Below are positions 33,058-44,924 of a DNA stretch of 64,000 bases, piece by piece. The stretch is from Glycine soja (lineage: Eukaryota > Streptophyta > Magnoliopsida > Fabales > Fabaceae): the NCBI RefSeq assembly GCF_004193775.1, contig NC_041016.1:32411511-32475510 (forward strand), read 5' to 3'. How positions within the stretch are numbered: the first letter of the stretch is position 1; every line of letters begins with the position of its first letter. The notes under the pieces were generated by a model. The model was not told the DNA's origin. It searched no databases and was given only the letters and a program-made list of their open reading frames with translations. The position numbers and the translations under genes were made by a program.

Positions 33058-34850
33058 AGATGTGGAGCCCTCTGAAAGCGAGGACACGTAGCCCTCTAAA
33101 GGCGAGGGTGTGCAGCACTCTGATGTTGGAGACGTATCGCTCTTTGAAGGTGAGGGCGTGCATGCCTCTAAAGGCGAGGGCATGCAACCCTCTGATGGTG
33201 AGGGCATGTAGCCCTCTAAAGGTGAGGACGTGTAGTCCTTTGAAGGCGAGGACGCGTTGTCCTCTAAAGCCCTCTGAAGGCGAGGACGCGTTGTCCTCTA
33301 AAGCCCTCTGAAGGCGAGGACATGCATCCCTATGAAGGCGAGGGCGTGCAACCCTATGAAGGCGAGGGCGTGCAGCCCTCTGATGGTGAGGGCGTGTAGC
33401 CCTCTAAAGGCGAGGACCTGTAGTCCTCTGAAGGCGAGGACACATAGTCCTCTAAAGGTCAGGGCGTGTAGCCCTCTGAAGGCGAGGACGTGTAGTCCTC
33501 TAAAGGTGAGGACATGTAGTCCTCTGATGGCGAGGACGTGTAATCCTCTGAAGGTGAGGGCGTGTAGCCCTCAAAAAGAGAGGATGTGTAGTCCTCTGAA
33601 GGCAAGGATGCGTAGTCCTCTAAAGGTGAAGGTGTGCAGCCCTCTGATGGAGAGGACATGCAACCCTATGAAGGCAAGGGCGTGCAACCCTATGAAGGCG
33701 AGGGCGTGCAGCTCTCTGATGGTGAGGGTGTGTAGCCCTCAAAAGCCAAGGACGTGCAGTCCTCTGAAGGCGAGGACGCATAGTCCTTTAAAGGTGAGGG
33801 CGTGTAGCCCTATGAAGGCGAGGACATGCAGCCCTATGAAGGCGAGGGCGTGCAACCCTATGAAGGCGAGGACGTGCAGCCCTTTGATGGTGAGGGCGTG
33901 TAGCCCTCTAAAGACGAGGACATGTAGTCCTCTGAAGGCGAGGACACGTAGTCCTCTAAAGGCGAGGGCGTGTAGCCCTCTGAAGGCGAGGACGTGTAGC
34001 CCTCGGAAGGTGAGGACATGTAGTCCTCTGATGGCAAGGATGTGTAGTCCTCTAAAGGTGAGGGCGTATAGCCCTCTAAAGGCAAGGACGTGTAGTCCTC
34101 TGAAGACAAGGATGCATAGTCCTCTGAGGGCGTGCAGTCCTCTGATGGCGAGGACGTGTAGTCCTCTGAAGGCGAGGGCATGCAGACCTTTGAAGGCGAG
34201 GACGTGTAGTCCTCTGAAGGTGAGGACATCTAGCCCTTTGATGGCGAGGACGTGTAGTCCTCTGAAGGTGAGGACATGTAGTCCTCTGAAGGTGAGGACA
34301 TGTAGTCCTCTGAAGACAAGGACATGCAGCCCTATGAAGGCGAGAGCGTGCAACCCTGTGAAGGCGAGGGCATGCAGCCCTCTGATGGTGAGGGCGTGTA
34401 GCCCTCTAAAGGCGAGGACATGTAGTCCTCTGAAGGTGAGGACGTGTAGTCCTCTGAAGGTGAGGACATGTAGTCCTCTGATGGCTAGGATGTGTAGTCC
34501 TCTAAAGGTGAGGGCGTGTAGCCCTCTAATGGAGAGGACGTGTAGTCCTCTGAAGGCAAGGATGCATTGTCCTCTGAGGGCGTGTAGCCCTCTGATGGCG
34601 AGGACGTGTAGTCCTCTGAAGGCGAGGGCATGCAGACCTCTGAAGGCGAGGATGTGTAGTCCTCTGAAGGTGAGGATATCTAGTCCTTTGATGGCGAGGA
34701 CGTGTAGTCCTCTGAAGGTGAGGGCGTGCAGCCCTCTGATGGTGAGGACGTGTAGTCCTCTGAAGGCGAGGACATACAGCCCTCTGATGGAGAGGACGTG
34801 TAGTCCTCTGAAGGTGAGGGCGTGTAACCGTCTGAAGATGAGGGTACTAG
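33058..34850 (-). repeat. 24-bp hairpin array, copy 2
   Basis: About 75 units by length. Most contain GAGGAC-N5-GTCCTC or GAGGGC-N5-GCCCTC; some are mixed (GAGGAC...GCCCTA). The array lacks the 142-bp higher-order repeat of copy 1 and ends at a GGGTACTAGTACCC palindrome (about 34840). It keeps a 513-codon frame open on the plus strand and a 380-codon frame on the minus strand. Both are octapeptide repeats forced by the 24-bp period. Confidence 0.92.
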
Positions 34851-36230
34851 TACCCAAGGGTCCACCCTTATGAGAACGCAAGAGATTGACTCATTGAGAG
34901 GGCCAATCATCCCAAATTCAAAAGATTGGACATTTGATGTAGGAAACCTATGCAGTTAACATGATTTTTAGGGATGCAGATGCATGCAACCTTTGTCGTG
35001 AAATTTGGTAAATGCGGACTTCATATGAAACAATGACATTCTTTCCCTATTTTGTGATTTTGATTTTGATTTAAATTTTTTGGAAAACGCAGATTGACTG
35101 TCCTTTTGAAAGAGGTGATAATTCATGCAACCTTATCCTATCTTTTGCAACTCTCTCCGAGAACTCCCTGAGAGTGTATGTTATGTTTGATTTAGTCACT
35201 TGACCATTTTGGAGTAACGACAATGGAGCCGTTTGACGTTTAATCAATCCATATAAATTCCAGGGTTTGTCTCCTTTTTTTTTGTTTAAAAACATCGACG
35301 GGCGAGAACTTTTGATCAGCCCCTATGTTCACTTGAGGCTCATGCACGATGCCCTTCATTGCCCCAGTGTAAGGCTTTGATGTACCAATTGTTTTCTTTC
35401 GTCATGACCTTGTAGCTGGGAACCTATTGGGTGAGAACTTCTAATTTTCCCCTAGGTTCACTTGAGGTTCATGCACGATGCCCCTCATTGCCCCAGTGTA
35501 GGGCTCTGAGGTACCAATCATTGTCTTTCGTCATGACCTTGTAGTAGGGAACCTATTAGGTGAGAACTTCTAATCAGCCCCTAGGTTCACTTGAGGTTCA
35601 TGCACGGTGCCCCTCATTGCCCCAGTGTAGGGCTCTGAGGTATCCATCTTTGTTTTCATAACCTGGTAGCAAGGAAGAATGAAAGAAGCGGTTGATTCTT
35701 GCAAAAAGAATTTTCCAAGGACGAGAAATAGTCAAAGGATTTTTTTTCAATTGACGGATTAAGTCAAATGGATCCTATTCTTGTTAACTCACTTCTCTCT
35801 AAAAAAGAAAAAATTTATGGAATGATAAAATGAGGTCACATGAATGTCTATATTTTTACTTGAAAACACAGTCAATCAAATGCTTTTTTTCTTTTTGAAC
35901 TTTTCTACTTTACTCGTTGTTTACGGCACCCCACCAACGTGCAGGACGAGTAATCTCTGATTGAACGGTCTTGGAAGTCAACACTCAAGGGCGCAGGTCG
36001 CTTTGAGCAAACAAACCAATGGCTTACACTCACATTCCGGTGGAAGTTGAATAAGCAAAGATGTGTTTCTGAGAGGATGAGAGAGACAAGGATGTCAAAT
36101 TCATCCATTTTAGCATTGTAACTGTTGTTTATAATAATGGAATAAACTTGAAAATCCTGATGAGTCATTAGAGACATCTAACAACAGCTTTTAAAATTGC
36201 CCCATGTGTGCTGTTGTTTGTCAATGTTAG
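34851..36230 (-). other. Non-coding region with 129-bp repeats, copy 2
   Basis: Contains three 129-bp repeats (phase points 35361, 35490, 35619). It also has a stretch (35905-36177) whose minus frame, SLMTHQDFQVYSIIINN onward, is weakly conserved after the zinc knuckle in all three copies but matches nothing I recognise. Confidence 0.5.
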
Positions 36231-36239
36231 GATTCACAA

Positions 36240-37725
36240 GCTATTCTCCTCAAATTTCAGCTAGCCTGCATCAATTGGACCTTGCACCTTATGCTTCAAA
36301 GCCCTACAATGCTCAATGGAATGCCCCGGAATTCCTGCATGATATGCACATGTCGCGTTTGAGGAACCTTGGTTTATGGATACCATTGAATTATCGAGTG
36401 GATATGGGAGCAAGTCAGCATAGGACACCAAAATTAGGATGAATTCTATAGGCTTTTTGCTGCAAGATTCATTTCTTGGTTGGTGTTTTGGTTCGTGCTA
36501 AAGGTGGTGTTTAGCATTGGTTGTGTGGTAGGTGGGTTTTGTGGTTGATTTAGGGATGGCCTTTGTGGATAACTGGGTGGTAGGTAAGGAGAAGAGTTGT
36601 TATTGGCTAAGTAATGACATTGTTGGGTTGGTGGGAAACTTGGCCGTATAGGAATGGCAATCACAACATGGGTTTCTCCCTCATCCTCACCCTCTTCATT
36701 TGCCCCAGTTTTCTCCTTCTTCCAAGCAGGATGATTAAATTTGCCTCTTTTCATATTCGCTTCGACCCTTTCCCCGGCGAAGACCAAATCCGCAAAGCTT
36801 GAAGGTGCGTACCCCACCATTTTTCATAGTAAAACACTGGTAATGTGTCTACTATATTTGTGATCATCTCTTTCTCCATCATTGTAGGTGCCGCTTGAGT
36901 TGCCAAGTCTCTCCATCTTTGGGCGTATTCTTTGAAAGATCCGTGCCCCCTTTTTGCACATGTTCTGTAGTTGCATCCTATCCGGAGCCATATCAGAATT
37001 GTACTGCCACTGCCTAACGAAGGCAACCATTAGGTCCCTCCAAGAATGGACTCAGGAAGGTTCCAAGTTAGCGTACCAGGTAACAGCTACCCCAGTAAGA
37101 CTTTCTTGGAAGAAATGTACTAGTAGTTCCTTATCTTTTGCGTATGCCCCCATCTTCCGACAATACATATTTAGATGGTTCTTGGAGCAAGTAGTCCCCT
37201 TGTACTTGTCAAAGTCCGGCACCTTGAACTTGGGAGGGGTGATGATATTGGGTACTAGGAAAACCTCTTCTAGGGTAGCAAAGGCATAATCTTTTCCTCC
37301 TTCAATGGCCCTGAGCCTTTCCTCTAGATGATTCAACTTTCCAATTTCTGCCATAGCATGAGGTTTTTACCCGCTGTGGAATCCAAGGGGTGTGGTTGTG
37401 GGTGATACTGAGGGTCCTCCAAAGTGTTTTGCAAGGGCATACCACCAACTGCTTGCCCTTCAGTGGCATATCCGAGACAAGGCTCGAAGTCGGCTAGATT
37501 GTGGTGGGAAATTTCATGTGTCTCCCCCATGGTTTGAGAGACATGTGCATGATCAGTTTGAGGTTGTTGGCTTTCAATGAGTATGGGAGTGGAGTTATTG
37601 ACAATCTCACTGGGAGTGTATGCCACATTGGGTGGTGTATAGTTGGGAGGCAAGCCATATGGCAGGAAGGCGTGCTCATTTTGAATTTGCACATCATGGG
37701 GTCGTCCGTACTTCCCAAATCTTTG
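36240..37725 (-). pseudogene. Gag of Ogre-like copy 2
   Basis: The minus strand carries the linker (THEISHHNLADFEPCLGY), the core (37354-37052: KYKGTTCSKNHLNMYCRKMG, FFQESLTGVAVTWYANLEPS), the continuation FKEYAQRWRDLATQ in another frame, and a C-terminal Pro/Gln/Asn-rich tail (36820-36446). A stop near 37052 and frameshifts near 36950 and 36830 break it. The N-terminus is cut off at 37725 by an inserted LTR fragment. The zinc knuckle at about 36330 is decayed. Confidence 0.75.
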
Positions 37726-38761
37726 TGTCATACCCTAATTTCGTCCAGGGATTATTATTTGATGATATACAACCTTTGATTGGCCGCTTCGAGATACTTG
37801 GCACCCTTTGTTGCATGATATGTGAAGTCCCGAGACGTGCCAAAAATCAAAAGAAAGCAAGCTTACGCGATCCGTGAAAATTCAGTAATGTGATGGAAAT
37901 CGACAGGAGGTGTTTTTCGCAATCCATGAGTTTTCGTAACTTCTTCGAAAGCTAAAAAAGAGTAAATACATAATCCGTAGGGATTCGTAACCTTACGGAA
38001 GGAAAATAAGTATCGTTACGAAATTCGTAAAGTTTCGTAACGTTACGGAAAAAGAATTACCAAAAAAGGTAAAGGGGGTGCATTTAGTAAAAAAAGGGTA
38101 CAAATAGCAATGAGGCCCACTTGGGCCTTCCAGATTCTTCCTCTAGAAGGCTGTTGCTTCTGGAGGAAGCAACCTTGCTCGCCTGGGCAAGCTGGGTGGC
38201 AAGCTCCTCCCCTATTTTTCTATAAATAGGGGGAGGAGTGAAGGGAGAAGGGGTTCAACCTTCTTGGCACTTCTTATTCTCTTGAAATTGCTGAGGAAAA
38301 TTGTTTCCGTGAAGAAAATCCAAGTCGGGGCGCTTCCATAACGTTTCCGTAACGTTTCCGTGAGTTATTATGCGAAGATTCTCGACCGTTCTTCAACATT
38401 CATCGTTCGTTCTTCGTTTCTTCAGTCTTCAACGGGTAAGTACCTCAAACCGAGCTTTTTAATTCATTCTATGTACCCGTGGTGGTCCACATTTTGTTTC
38501 ATGTATTTTTATTCTCGTTTTCATTCGCTTTCTATACCCCCTTTTTGACGTGCTTCAGTCATTTATTTAAGTCATTCTTGCCTAATCTAAAAATAAAATA
38601 AATTTTCACCGATCATTTGAATTGTATCATCCGTTAATTTTTGTTAAAATGAATTCTGACCGTTCAGTCGTGCCGTAACCACGTTGGAAATAAAAAAAGA
38701 GGTAAAATAATAATATAATAATCAAAAAATACCTTTTAGTAAAATAAAGCGAAAAATCAAT
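37726..38761 (+). mobile_element. Ogre-type LTR fragment, opposite orientation
   Basis: It starts TGTCATACCC at 37726 and follows the LTR at 62407 closely, then stops at about 38761 without U5 or PBS. It has a TATAAATA box at 38221-38228 and a GCTCGCCTGGGCAAGC palindrome. AATCTTTG precedes it and also follows at 38759-38766. The ORF1 C-terminus and gag N-terminus of the host are missing, so insertion was accompanied or followed by deletion, perhaps at this short homology. Confidence 0.78.
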
Positions 38762-38766
38762 CTTTG

Positions 38767-39455
38767 TTTGCTAAGAGTTGGTCCCAATTTGCCCCTCCTT
38801 TCTCTTGCATGAACGGTGACTTTCTAGCGGGCAAGCATGCCTTACCTCTTGGCGAAAAAGGTGCGAAACCAACCATACATAAAGAGCTGAAGTACAACAA
38901 ACAATCCTCGTACTGCTCTTCTCACATCTTCGGTCGAAGGTGTCATATAGGTCGGCTAGCATAGTGACAACCGGGCTTTCCTTGTGGTCATGATAGGCGA
39001 GAAAAGCGTCGATCGCTGCTAGGTCCACCAACCCATCCACATTTGGAAAGAGGACTCCTCCGAAGACCAACAGTGCGAGAATGTATATGAACGGGGCCCA
39101 TTCGCCTCTACTTGCCAAGATTCTTGCTTTTGCCTCCAAACATTTTCTCGGTATTCCAACCACCCCATTTTCGACTTGCTTTCTGTGGTCCAATTCCTGC
39201 GCCGAGATTTGGACTATCTTAGAAATTCTAGCAAATAAGGGATAGAATCCTGAGAAGAGGTATGGTCTCCTTCCCCCTAGAGGACATCCTAGGATCTCTT
39301 CAAATTCTTCTACCATGGGTGATAGCTGGAAGTCCCCAAAGGTGAAGCACCTCAACAGCTAATCATAATACTGGGCGAGGGAGGCAATGGCCTCTGTAGA
39401 GACTTCTACCATGGCTAGGTCCCAGATTTTACCGTAAGCTTTGCGAAAAGCTTGC
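38767..39455 (-). pseudogene. ORF1 of Ogre-like copy 2, partial
   Basis: Minus frame 39355-38771 encodes FTFGDFQLSPMVEEFEEILG, FSGFYPLFARISKIVQISAQ, GVVGIPRKCLEAKARILASR, LALLVFGGVLFPNVDGLVDL and YDTFDRRCEKSSTRIVCC uninterrupted. It retains the middle part lost in copy 1 and in the fragment at 601. The N-terminus lies at 39455-39360 with a stop (about 39360). The C-terminal coiled coil is deleted at 38767. Confidence 0.75.
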
Positions 39456-39894
39456 CGCTGGAGGTGGTTATATCTCTCTTGATGGTCTCTAGAGGTATCA
39501 TCCCCTTCGAAGAACATATTGCAGCAGTAGGGACTACTAGCAACAATATGTTATCAAAGAGAAAAACTCTAGTTGAGGGTTCACTGTAATCAAGCAAGTC
39601 GGAGACCTAGCATGATCACATATTCACCTCCACTCCTTATGTTCCCACGAACCCGGGTATAGGGCCCTTTTTCAACTCACCGTGTGTGCAAAAAGTGTTG
39701 GTGTTTGTGTGCACCAAATGAATAAATATTCACCTCATGCATACATTTTAAAACACACTAAAAGCATCAAAAGATTTTATATACACAAGAACATAAGAAA
39801 AAAGACAAAGAAAAAGACAAAAAGGGAAGTCATGATATTGCACAAAATTAGAAGGCCTAACTCTCTAAAAATCGTCCCCAGTGGAGTCGCCAAC
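39456..39894 (-). other. Leader and PBS of copy 2
   Basis: The leader is conserved with copies 1 and 3 (CCCTATACCCGGGT at about 39660). The PBS TGGCGACTCCACTGGGGAC is at 39874-39892 on the minus strand. Confidence 0.7.
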
Positions 39895-41597
39895 TGTCGC
39901 AAACTACCCTTCGGCGGGAGGGCGACGCGTGACTCGCGGGATGCATCTTCCAAGAAAGGAATATGCACGGAGTCGCCACCAACGTTTATTTGAGGAAAAT
40001 GTCGGAAAAACCGAAAAAGATGTGGTCTACGAACTTTAAGTGAAAGGTTCGGGAGTCGTATTTACGCACGGGGAAGGTATTAGCGCCCCACACGTCCGTC
40101 ACAAGGGACGGCAGCCTTTAATCAATTGTGCAAACATGACTTCAATTTGTTTTATGTTCCCTTTTACGTCTTTATGTCTTTTTGTACTTTTTATATTTTT
40201 ATCTTTTTGCGGTTAACGAGGGTGTTTCCCTTGCTCCTACGTATTCCTCAATTGTGATAAGGAAATCAGACCTACGTAGTTCTTTTGTGAACAAAGCATT
40301 TTTTTATCCTTTTTTGCATGATGTGTTTTTATTGAATGAGAGGTCATTTAAGGCGTTGAACCATTAAACAATCTTTCGATTCTTTGGAAAAGAGAGAAAA
40401 CATTAAGGCATTGGACCATTAATGATCTCTTTATTTTTGAAAGAGGTAATACAGTTACATGTTGATTTTAGGCTTTTTTTAGAAATCTATGTTTAAACAA
40501 TAAAGGTGGAAAAGACCATTTTAAGGCGTTGGACCTTAGAAATGGCTTTTTTGGGTGATGAAAAAAACTTGGCTTATGAATTGATTTTAGCCTTAGTTTC
40601 ACTTTGGTTATTAGTCGATTCGATTAAGAAAGGGAAATCCCAAAGAAAACGTCTGATTGATTTTTTTTTTTTTTATTTTACTAAAAGATATTTTTGATTA
40701 TTATATTATTATTTTGCCTCTTTTTGGTTTTAAACGTGGTTACGGCATGACTGAACGATCAGAATTCATTTTAACAGAAATTAAAGGATTTTACAATACG
40801 AATGATCGGTGAAAATTTATTTTATTTTTTGATTAGGCGAGAAAATGACTTAAATAAATGACTAAAGCACGTCAAAAGGGGGTACGGAAAGTAAATGAAA
40901 TGAAAATAAAAGCACGTGAAACAATTGAGGACCACTAAGGGTACATAAAATGAATTGAAAAGTGCGATTTCGGGAACTTACCGGTTGAAGACCGAAGAAT
41001 GACGAACGATGAAGAACGACTGAAAATCTTCGCAAAATCACCCACGAAAGCGTTACGGAAGTGCCTCGGCTTGGATTTTCTTCACGGAAACAAATTTTCT
41101 CACTAATTTTAAGTGAATCTCAGATACCAAGAGGGTTGAACATTTTTGTTCTTCCCTCCTCCCTGTATTTATAGTAAAATGAGGGAGGAGCTTGCTACCC
41201 AGCTCGCCTAGGAGAGCTAGGTTGCTTCCTCCAGAAGCAACTGCCTTCTGGAGGAACATCCTGGAAGGCCCAAGTGGGCCTGGTTTCTATTTGCACCCTC
41301 TGTTTACTAAATACACCCCCTTGTCTTTTTTTGCTGATTCTTTTTCCGTAACGTTACGGAAACTTACGAATTTCGTAACGATACTTGTTTTGTTTCCATA
41401 ATGTTACGGAACCTTAAGAAATACGTAATGATCCCTTTTTTGCCTTCAAGAATGTTACGGAACTTTACGGATTGTGCATTTACGTTTCCTTTTGACTTGC
41501 GACATGTCACGAAAATTCACGGGTTGTGCAACAATTCTTTCTTTTTACTTCCGACATGCCACGAAACTTCACGAATTTCCCAACGATGGGTGCCAAG
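39895..41597 (-). mobile_element. 5' LTR of copy 2, main part
   Basis: Minus-strand LTR ending ...TGCGACA at 39895. The first 69 bp are displaced to 45511-45579. It has a TATA box at 41166-41173, an AGCTCGCCTAGGAGAGCT palindrome, a TACGTAG module at about 40235-40285, and the hairpin CCATTT...AAATGG (40516-40545) around the constant loop. It is closest to the LTR at 51194. Confidence 0.85.
41166..41173 (-). promoter_or_regulatory. TATA box of copy 2 LTR
   Basis: TATAAATA on the minus strand, same spacing from the U3 palindrome as in the other LTRs. Confidence 0.55.
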
Positions 41598-43973
41598 TGT
41601 AACATCCTGGAAATTTCTACCCGGAATTTTTGGAAACGATGTATTTTGAATGATTATATATATAAGTATTATTCAGTGTATAAGCATATATGTTCTTGGT
41701 TAGAGTAGGAATAGCGGGGGCAAGATACACGGGTTAGGCTAATTAAGGAAGATAAGTCCATAACTGGGAAGTTACGGGTTGATTCTTAATTAATTAGTCT
41801 AAAAATCATCGTTTTGTGTGCGACTTAAAATTTAACGAAACCAACCTCTGAACCACGCTCGGGGTTCTATTCTGAGAGTTTTGATATATATATTGCTTGC
41901 TTTCGAAAACTGGCCCCGACGGACGCAGAGAAATGCGAGGAACTGGAACCAGAGAAACGGCACACAAACCGAGGCAGGATTTTAGCGTTTCAAAGGTCAG
42001 ATTTTTCTCACTTTTGTGGCTGAGTATGGGTCACAGTCAAAAAGAGAAAGTGGGCCCTCCTTGCTCCACTCAAATGGAGACATGTGGCATTGCTTAAATA
42101 AAATAATGGAAAAAGGGAAAAACCCTTTTTATTTAAGACCAAAAAGCTTTTCTCTCTCCTCACTCAGCCAAAGCAGAAATTCAGAAGCCTTTTCTCTCCC
42201 TCTCTCACGTAGCTTTCTTCTTCCTCATTCACCATTGAAGCTCCACACAAAGCTTCAACCTTTGGTGCTCATTTCTGCCCCAAATCGTGAAAGGAGAGCA
42301 TTTTCGGGGTCGTGAAGTGCGTGGCTACGAGTGGGACTTCGAAAATCCAGGTTTGGGTGGACTTCTTTCTCTCTTAAATTTCGTGGGTATGGGGTTTTGG
42401 GAGATATGATGGGTGGTTTTGTTAGTTTTCTGCTGTGTGATGTTTATTTGTGAAGGAACTTGTTGAGAGCTTGTTGAAAATGGCCATGTTGAATGAGTTA
42501 AACATACCCATTCTGTTTTAGGGTTTTTGTGATGATGTTTATGATGTTTATATGTTGAAATTGCTGATGGAAATCTGTTAGAGATGAAGGGTAGAACTAA
42601 CCTAGGGTTAGAAAGTAAGAATGTGATGTTATGAGTGGAAAAAGTGTGAGGCTTTGAGAGTTGGAAGGCTAAGTCTGAATTCTGTGGTAAATGGAGGTTA
42701 AAGTGAGTTAATACTAGCTTGAAATGTTATTTAGGACTTGGGAGAAAGCTTGGACTGTGCTAGGGAGAAAAAAACAAATGACCAAGTGAACAAAGAGCCA
42801 TTTCTAGGGCAAATTTGGGTGTTGAAGAGTCAAATCTTGATTCGGTGAGATTTTAGGTGTAAATCCAGTTTGAACAAGTCTAAATGGATGTTATGGACTG
42901 GTGTGAGGTGAGAGTTTGCTTCAAATTTACCTCATTCTAAATTTCACTTTTCAAACCTAGAAAACCCATTGAATTGAGGGGTTTTGGACACCTAGATTTT
43001 GTGTTGCTGTGGTTTGAAGCTTGGCTTTGGTTTAGACATGTTTGATACATGATTTGGGACTTGTAGGATTTGATTTGAGCAAGATTGGATGAGGGGAAGT
43101 GTGATTTTCGAAATCTGCACTTATGCAGAATTTTGCTGTCAAAATAGGTGCAGCAGGATTTTAGCTTGGTGCAGAAAATGCTTGTGTGTGGTTGGCTGTG
43201 GAAAGAGTAGTACAGAATGAGTTCTGGATGTTTGCTAGTAGATCCCAACGGTCACAATGTAGGCTTATACACTATAGACTTCCAGTAAAATTTTGGAGTC
43301 GATCCAACGGTTAACGAATTGGATCGAAGGAATTGTTACTGGGGTCTTCAAGTGAGAAAAGCTGTGATTTTGGTTAGTGTGTTGAGCAGAGTTTTTCTGC
43401 CTTTGCCCTGTTTTGCTTGGCTGTGATAGCTTGTGCTGTTTAAATGTTGTTTTGCTTGGATGTTGTGGAAGCTTGGGAGGATTGATGGGGACCCGGTATT
43501 GAGAGAAACGAGGATATGGGCTACGTGGGAGTACGTGAGCTCAGTTGGAGGTGGGCAACAGGGGATGGTGGGTTTATGTGCGCATTGTGGATGTGGAAAA
43601 CTTGTTGTGCACCATTGCCCGACTGCCACCTAGTACCACATGTGATGGGTACCCCATAATCCTACAAGCTTGAGATGAGGAAGTGTAGAAGGGTGAAACT
43701 TCCTGCTTTTATTGTTGACCACAGAGTGGTACCTGGAGATATGTCGCGGGGGTCAGGAGACCTTGGGGACGTCAGGTGGGGTGCTATTGCCCAAAACCAA
43801 GCTTGACCAATCCCGACCCAACCCGGGCATAGTCGGTCAGTGAGAACCTGTGATGTACCTAAGCAGGCGAGCTCCTGGCAGTCAACAAATAAAAGGAACA
43901 AAGACCACAAAGCAAGGAGGCTTGTGGTGGCTGGCCAGCTGTGAATTTTGTGTAATATGTGGATTGTGGCCTC

Positions 43974-44375
43974 TGGTAATCGATTACCAAGGGTGGGTAA
44001 TCGATTACAAGGCTTAAAATTGAAGACAGGAGGCTAAGATGGTCTCTGGTAATCGATTACCAAGGGGTGTAATCGATTACCAGGCTTGAAAACGAGGTCA
44101 GGAAGCTAGGGAAACCTCTGGTAATCGATTACCAAGGGGTGTAATCGATTACCAGGCTTAAAAAGGGAACTGGGAGATGGCGGAAGCCTCTGGTAATCGA
44201 TTACCAGCCTGTGTAATCGATTACACAGAGGAATGGGTCACTGGTAATCGATTACCAGGCATGTGTAATCGATTACACAGTGTATTATTGCATATTTCAT
44301 GTCCTGAGGCTGTGTAATTCAAGTTTAGCCTCTGGTAATCGATTACCAAGGCTGTGTAATCGATTACCAGAGATG
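43974..44375 (+). repeat. GTAATCGATTAC palindrome array
   Basis: Twelve exact copies of the 12-bp palindrome lie in six pairs. The flanks extend the symmetry in different ways: CTGGTAATCGATTACCAG (about 44192) and CTGTGTAATCGATTACACAG (about 44209). Confidence 0.88.
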
Positions 44376-44492
44376 GAAAGTCTTAAAATACCCCTTTTAC
44401 TTGCATGTAGTGGTTATGAGACAAATTGTGTGTAGCGCAGTTAGATTCTTGTGAAAGAGTCTACCCCTTTCTCTTCTTTCTTGTAGATCGTG

Positions 44493-44924
44493 ATGGCGGC
44501 GCAGCTAATCCGTGATCGAGTAGAGATGGAGTGCCTAGAGGGAGCTTGGGAGACCCTCGAAGGCAACACGAGGTGCCGATTTCGGGGCACCATTCGATTC
44601 ACGGCTACTTCTTTGGTGCATCCAGATGAACCTGCACGGACGCTTCAGCGCACTGTGGAGTGGATACTACCCACGCCTACACCATATCGTCTAGTGGAGC
44701 CCGTTCAAGTGATCGAGGTAACGTCATCCGAGGAAGACCCTGAGGAGGACCTGGAGGAGCTACCTCCTGAGCCTGCTGTGGATGCCCTTGACTTTCTAGA
44801 GGGTGATGAGGATCCACTTCTTGAGGTGGATTCTCCCGAGGAAGTCATGTCGGCATCTGAGGCAGACTCTACGGAGGATAGTGGCCCGAGGGAGATGGCG
44901 ATCAGCGGAGGCTCTTCATCCTAG
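44493..44924 (+). CDS. Small acidic ORF inside the solo LTR
   Basis: 143 codons, intact from the ATG at 44493 to the TAG at 44922. The ATG follows an acceptor-like sequence TTTCTTCTTGTAG, so it may sit just after a 5'UTR intron; a donor-like CCAG-GTTTGG lies at 42348. The N-terminal half is mixed (RDRVEMECLEGAWETL, FRGTIRFTATSLVHPDEPAR). The C-terminal half is very acidic (SSEEDPEEDLEELPPEPAV) with a Ser/Glu tail. No membrane segment or known domain is recognised. It is the best-preserved non-repeat ORF in the window. It could be a real element-encoded protein or the chance survivor of a longer one. Function unknown. Confidence 0.5.
   Translation: MAAQLIRDRVEMECLEGAWETLEGNTRCRFRGTIRFTATSLVHPDEPARTLQRTVEWILPTPTPYRLVEPVQVIEVTSSEEDPEEDLEELPPEPAVDALDFLEGDEDPLLEVDSPEEVMSASEADSTEDSGPREMAISGGSSS

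Noticed and set aside
33332..34873. 513-codon open frame of octapeptide repeats (plus) and 380-codon frame on the minus strand
   Set aside because: The 24-bp unit is a multiple of three and lacks stops in these frames, so both strands stay open automatically. The plus frame is antisense to the element. The units are better explained as hairpins.
44493..44924. Host nuclear gene for an acidic protein
   Set aside because: The ORF lies wholly inside a TSD-flanked LTR, so it is treated as element-encoded. Host origin cannot be excluded from sequence alone.
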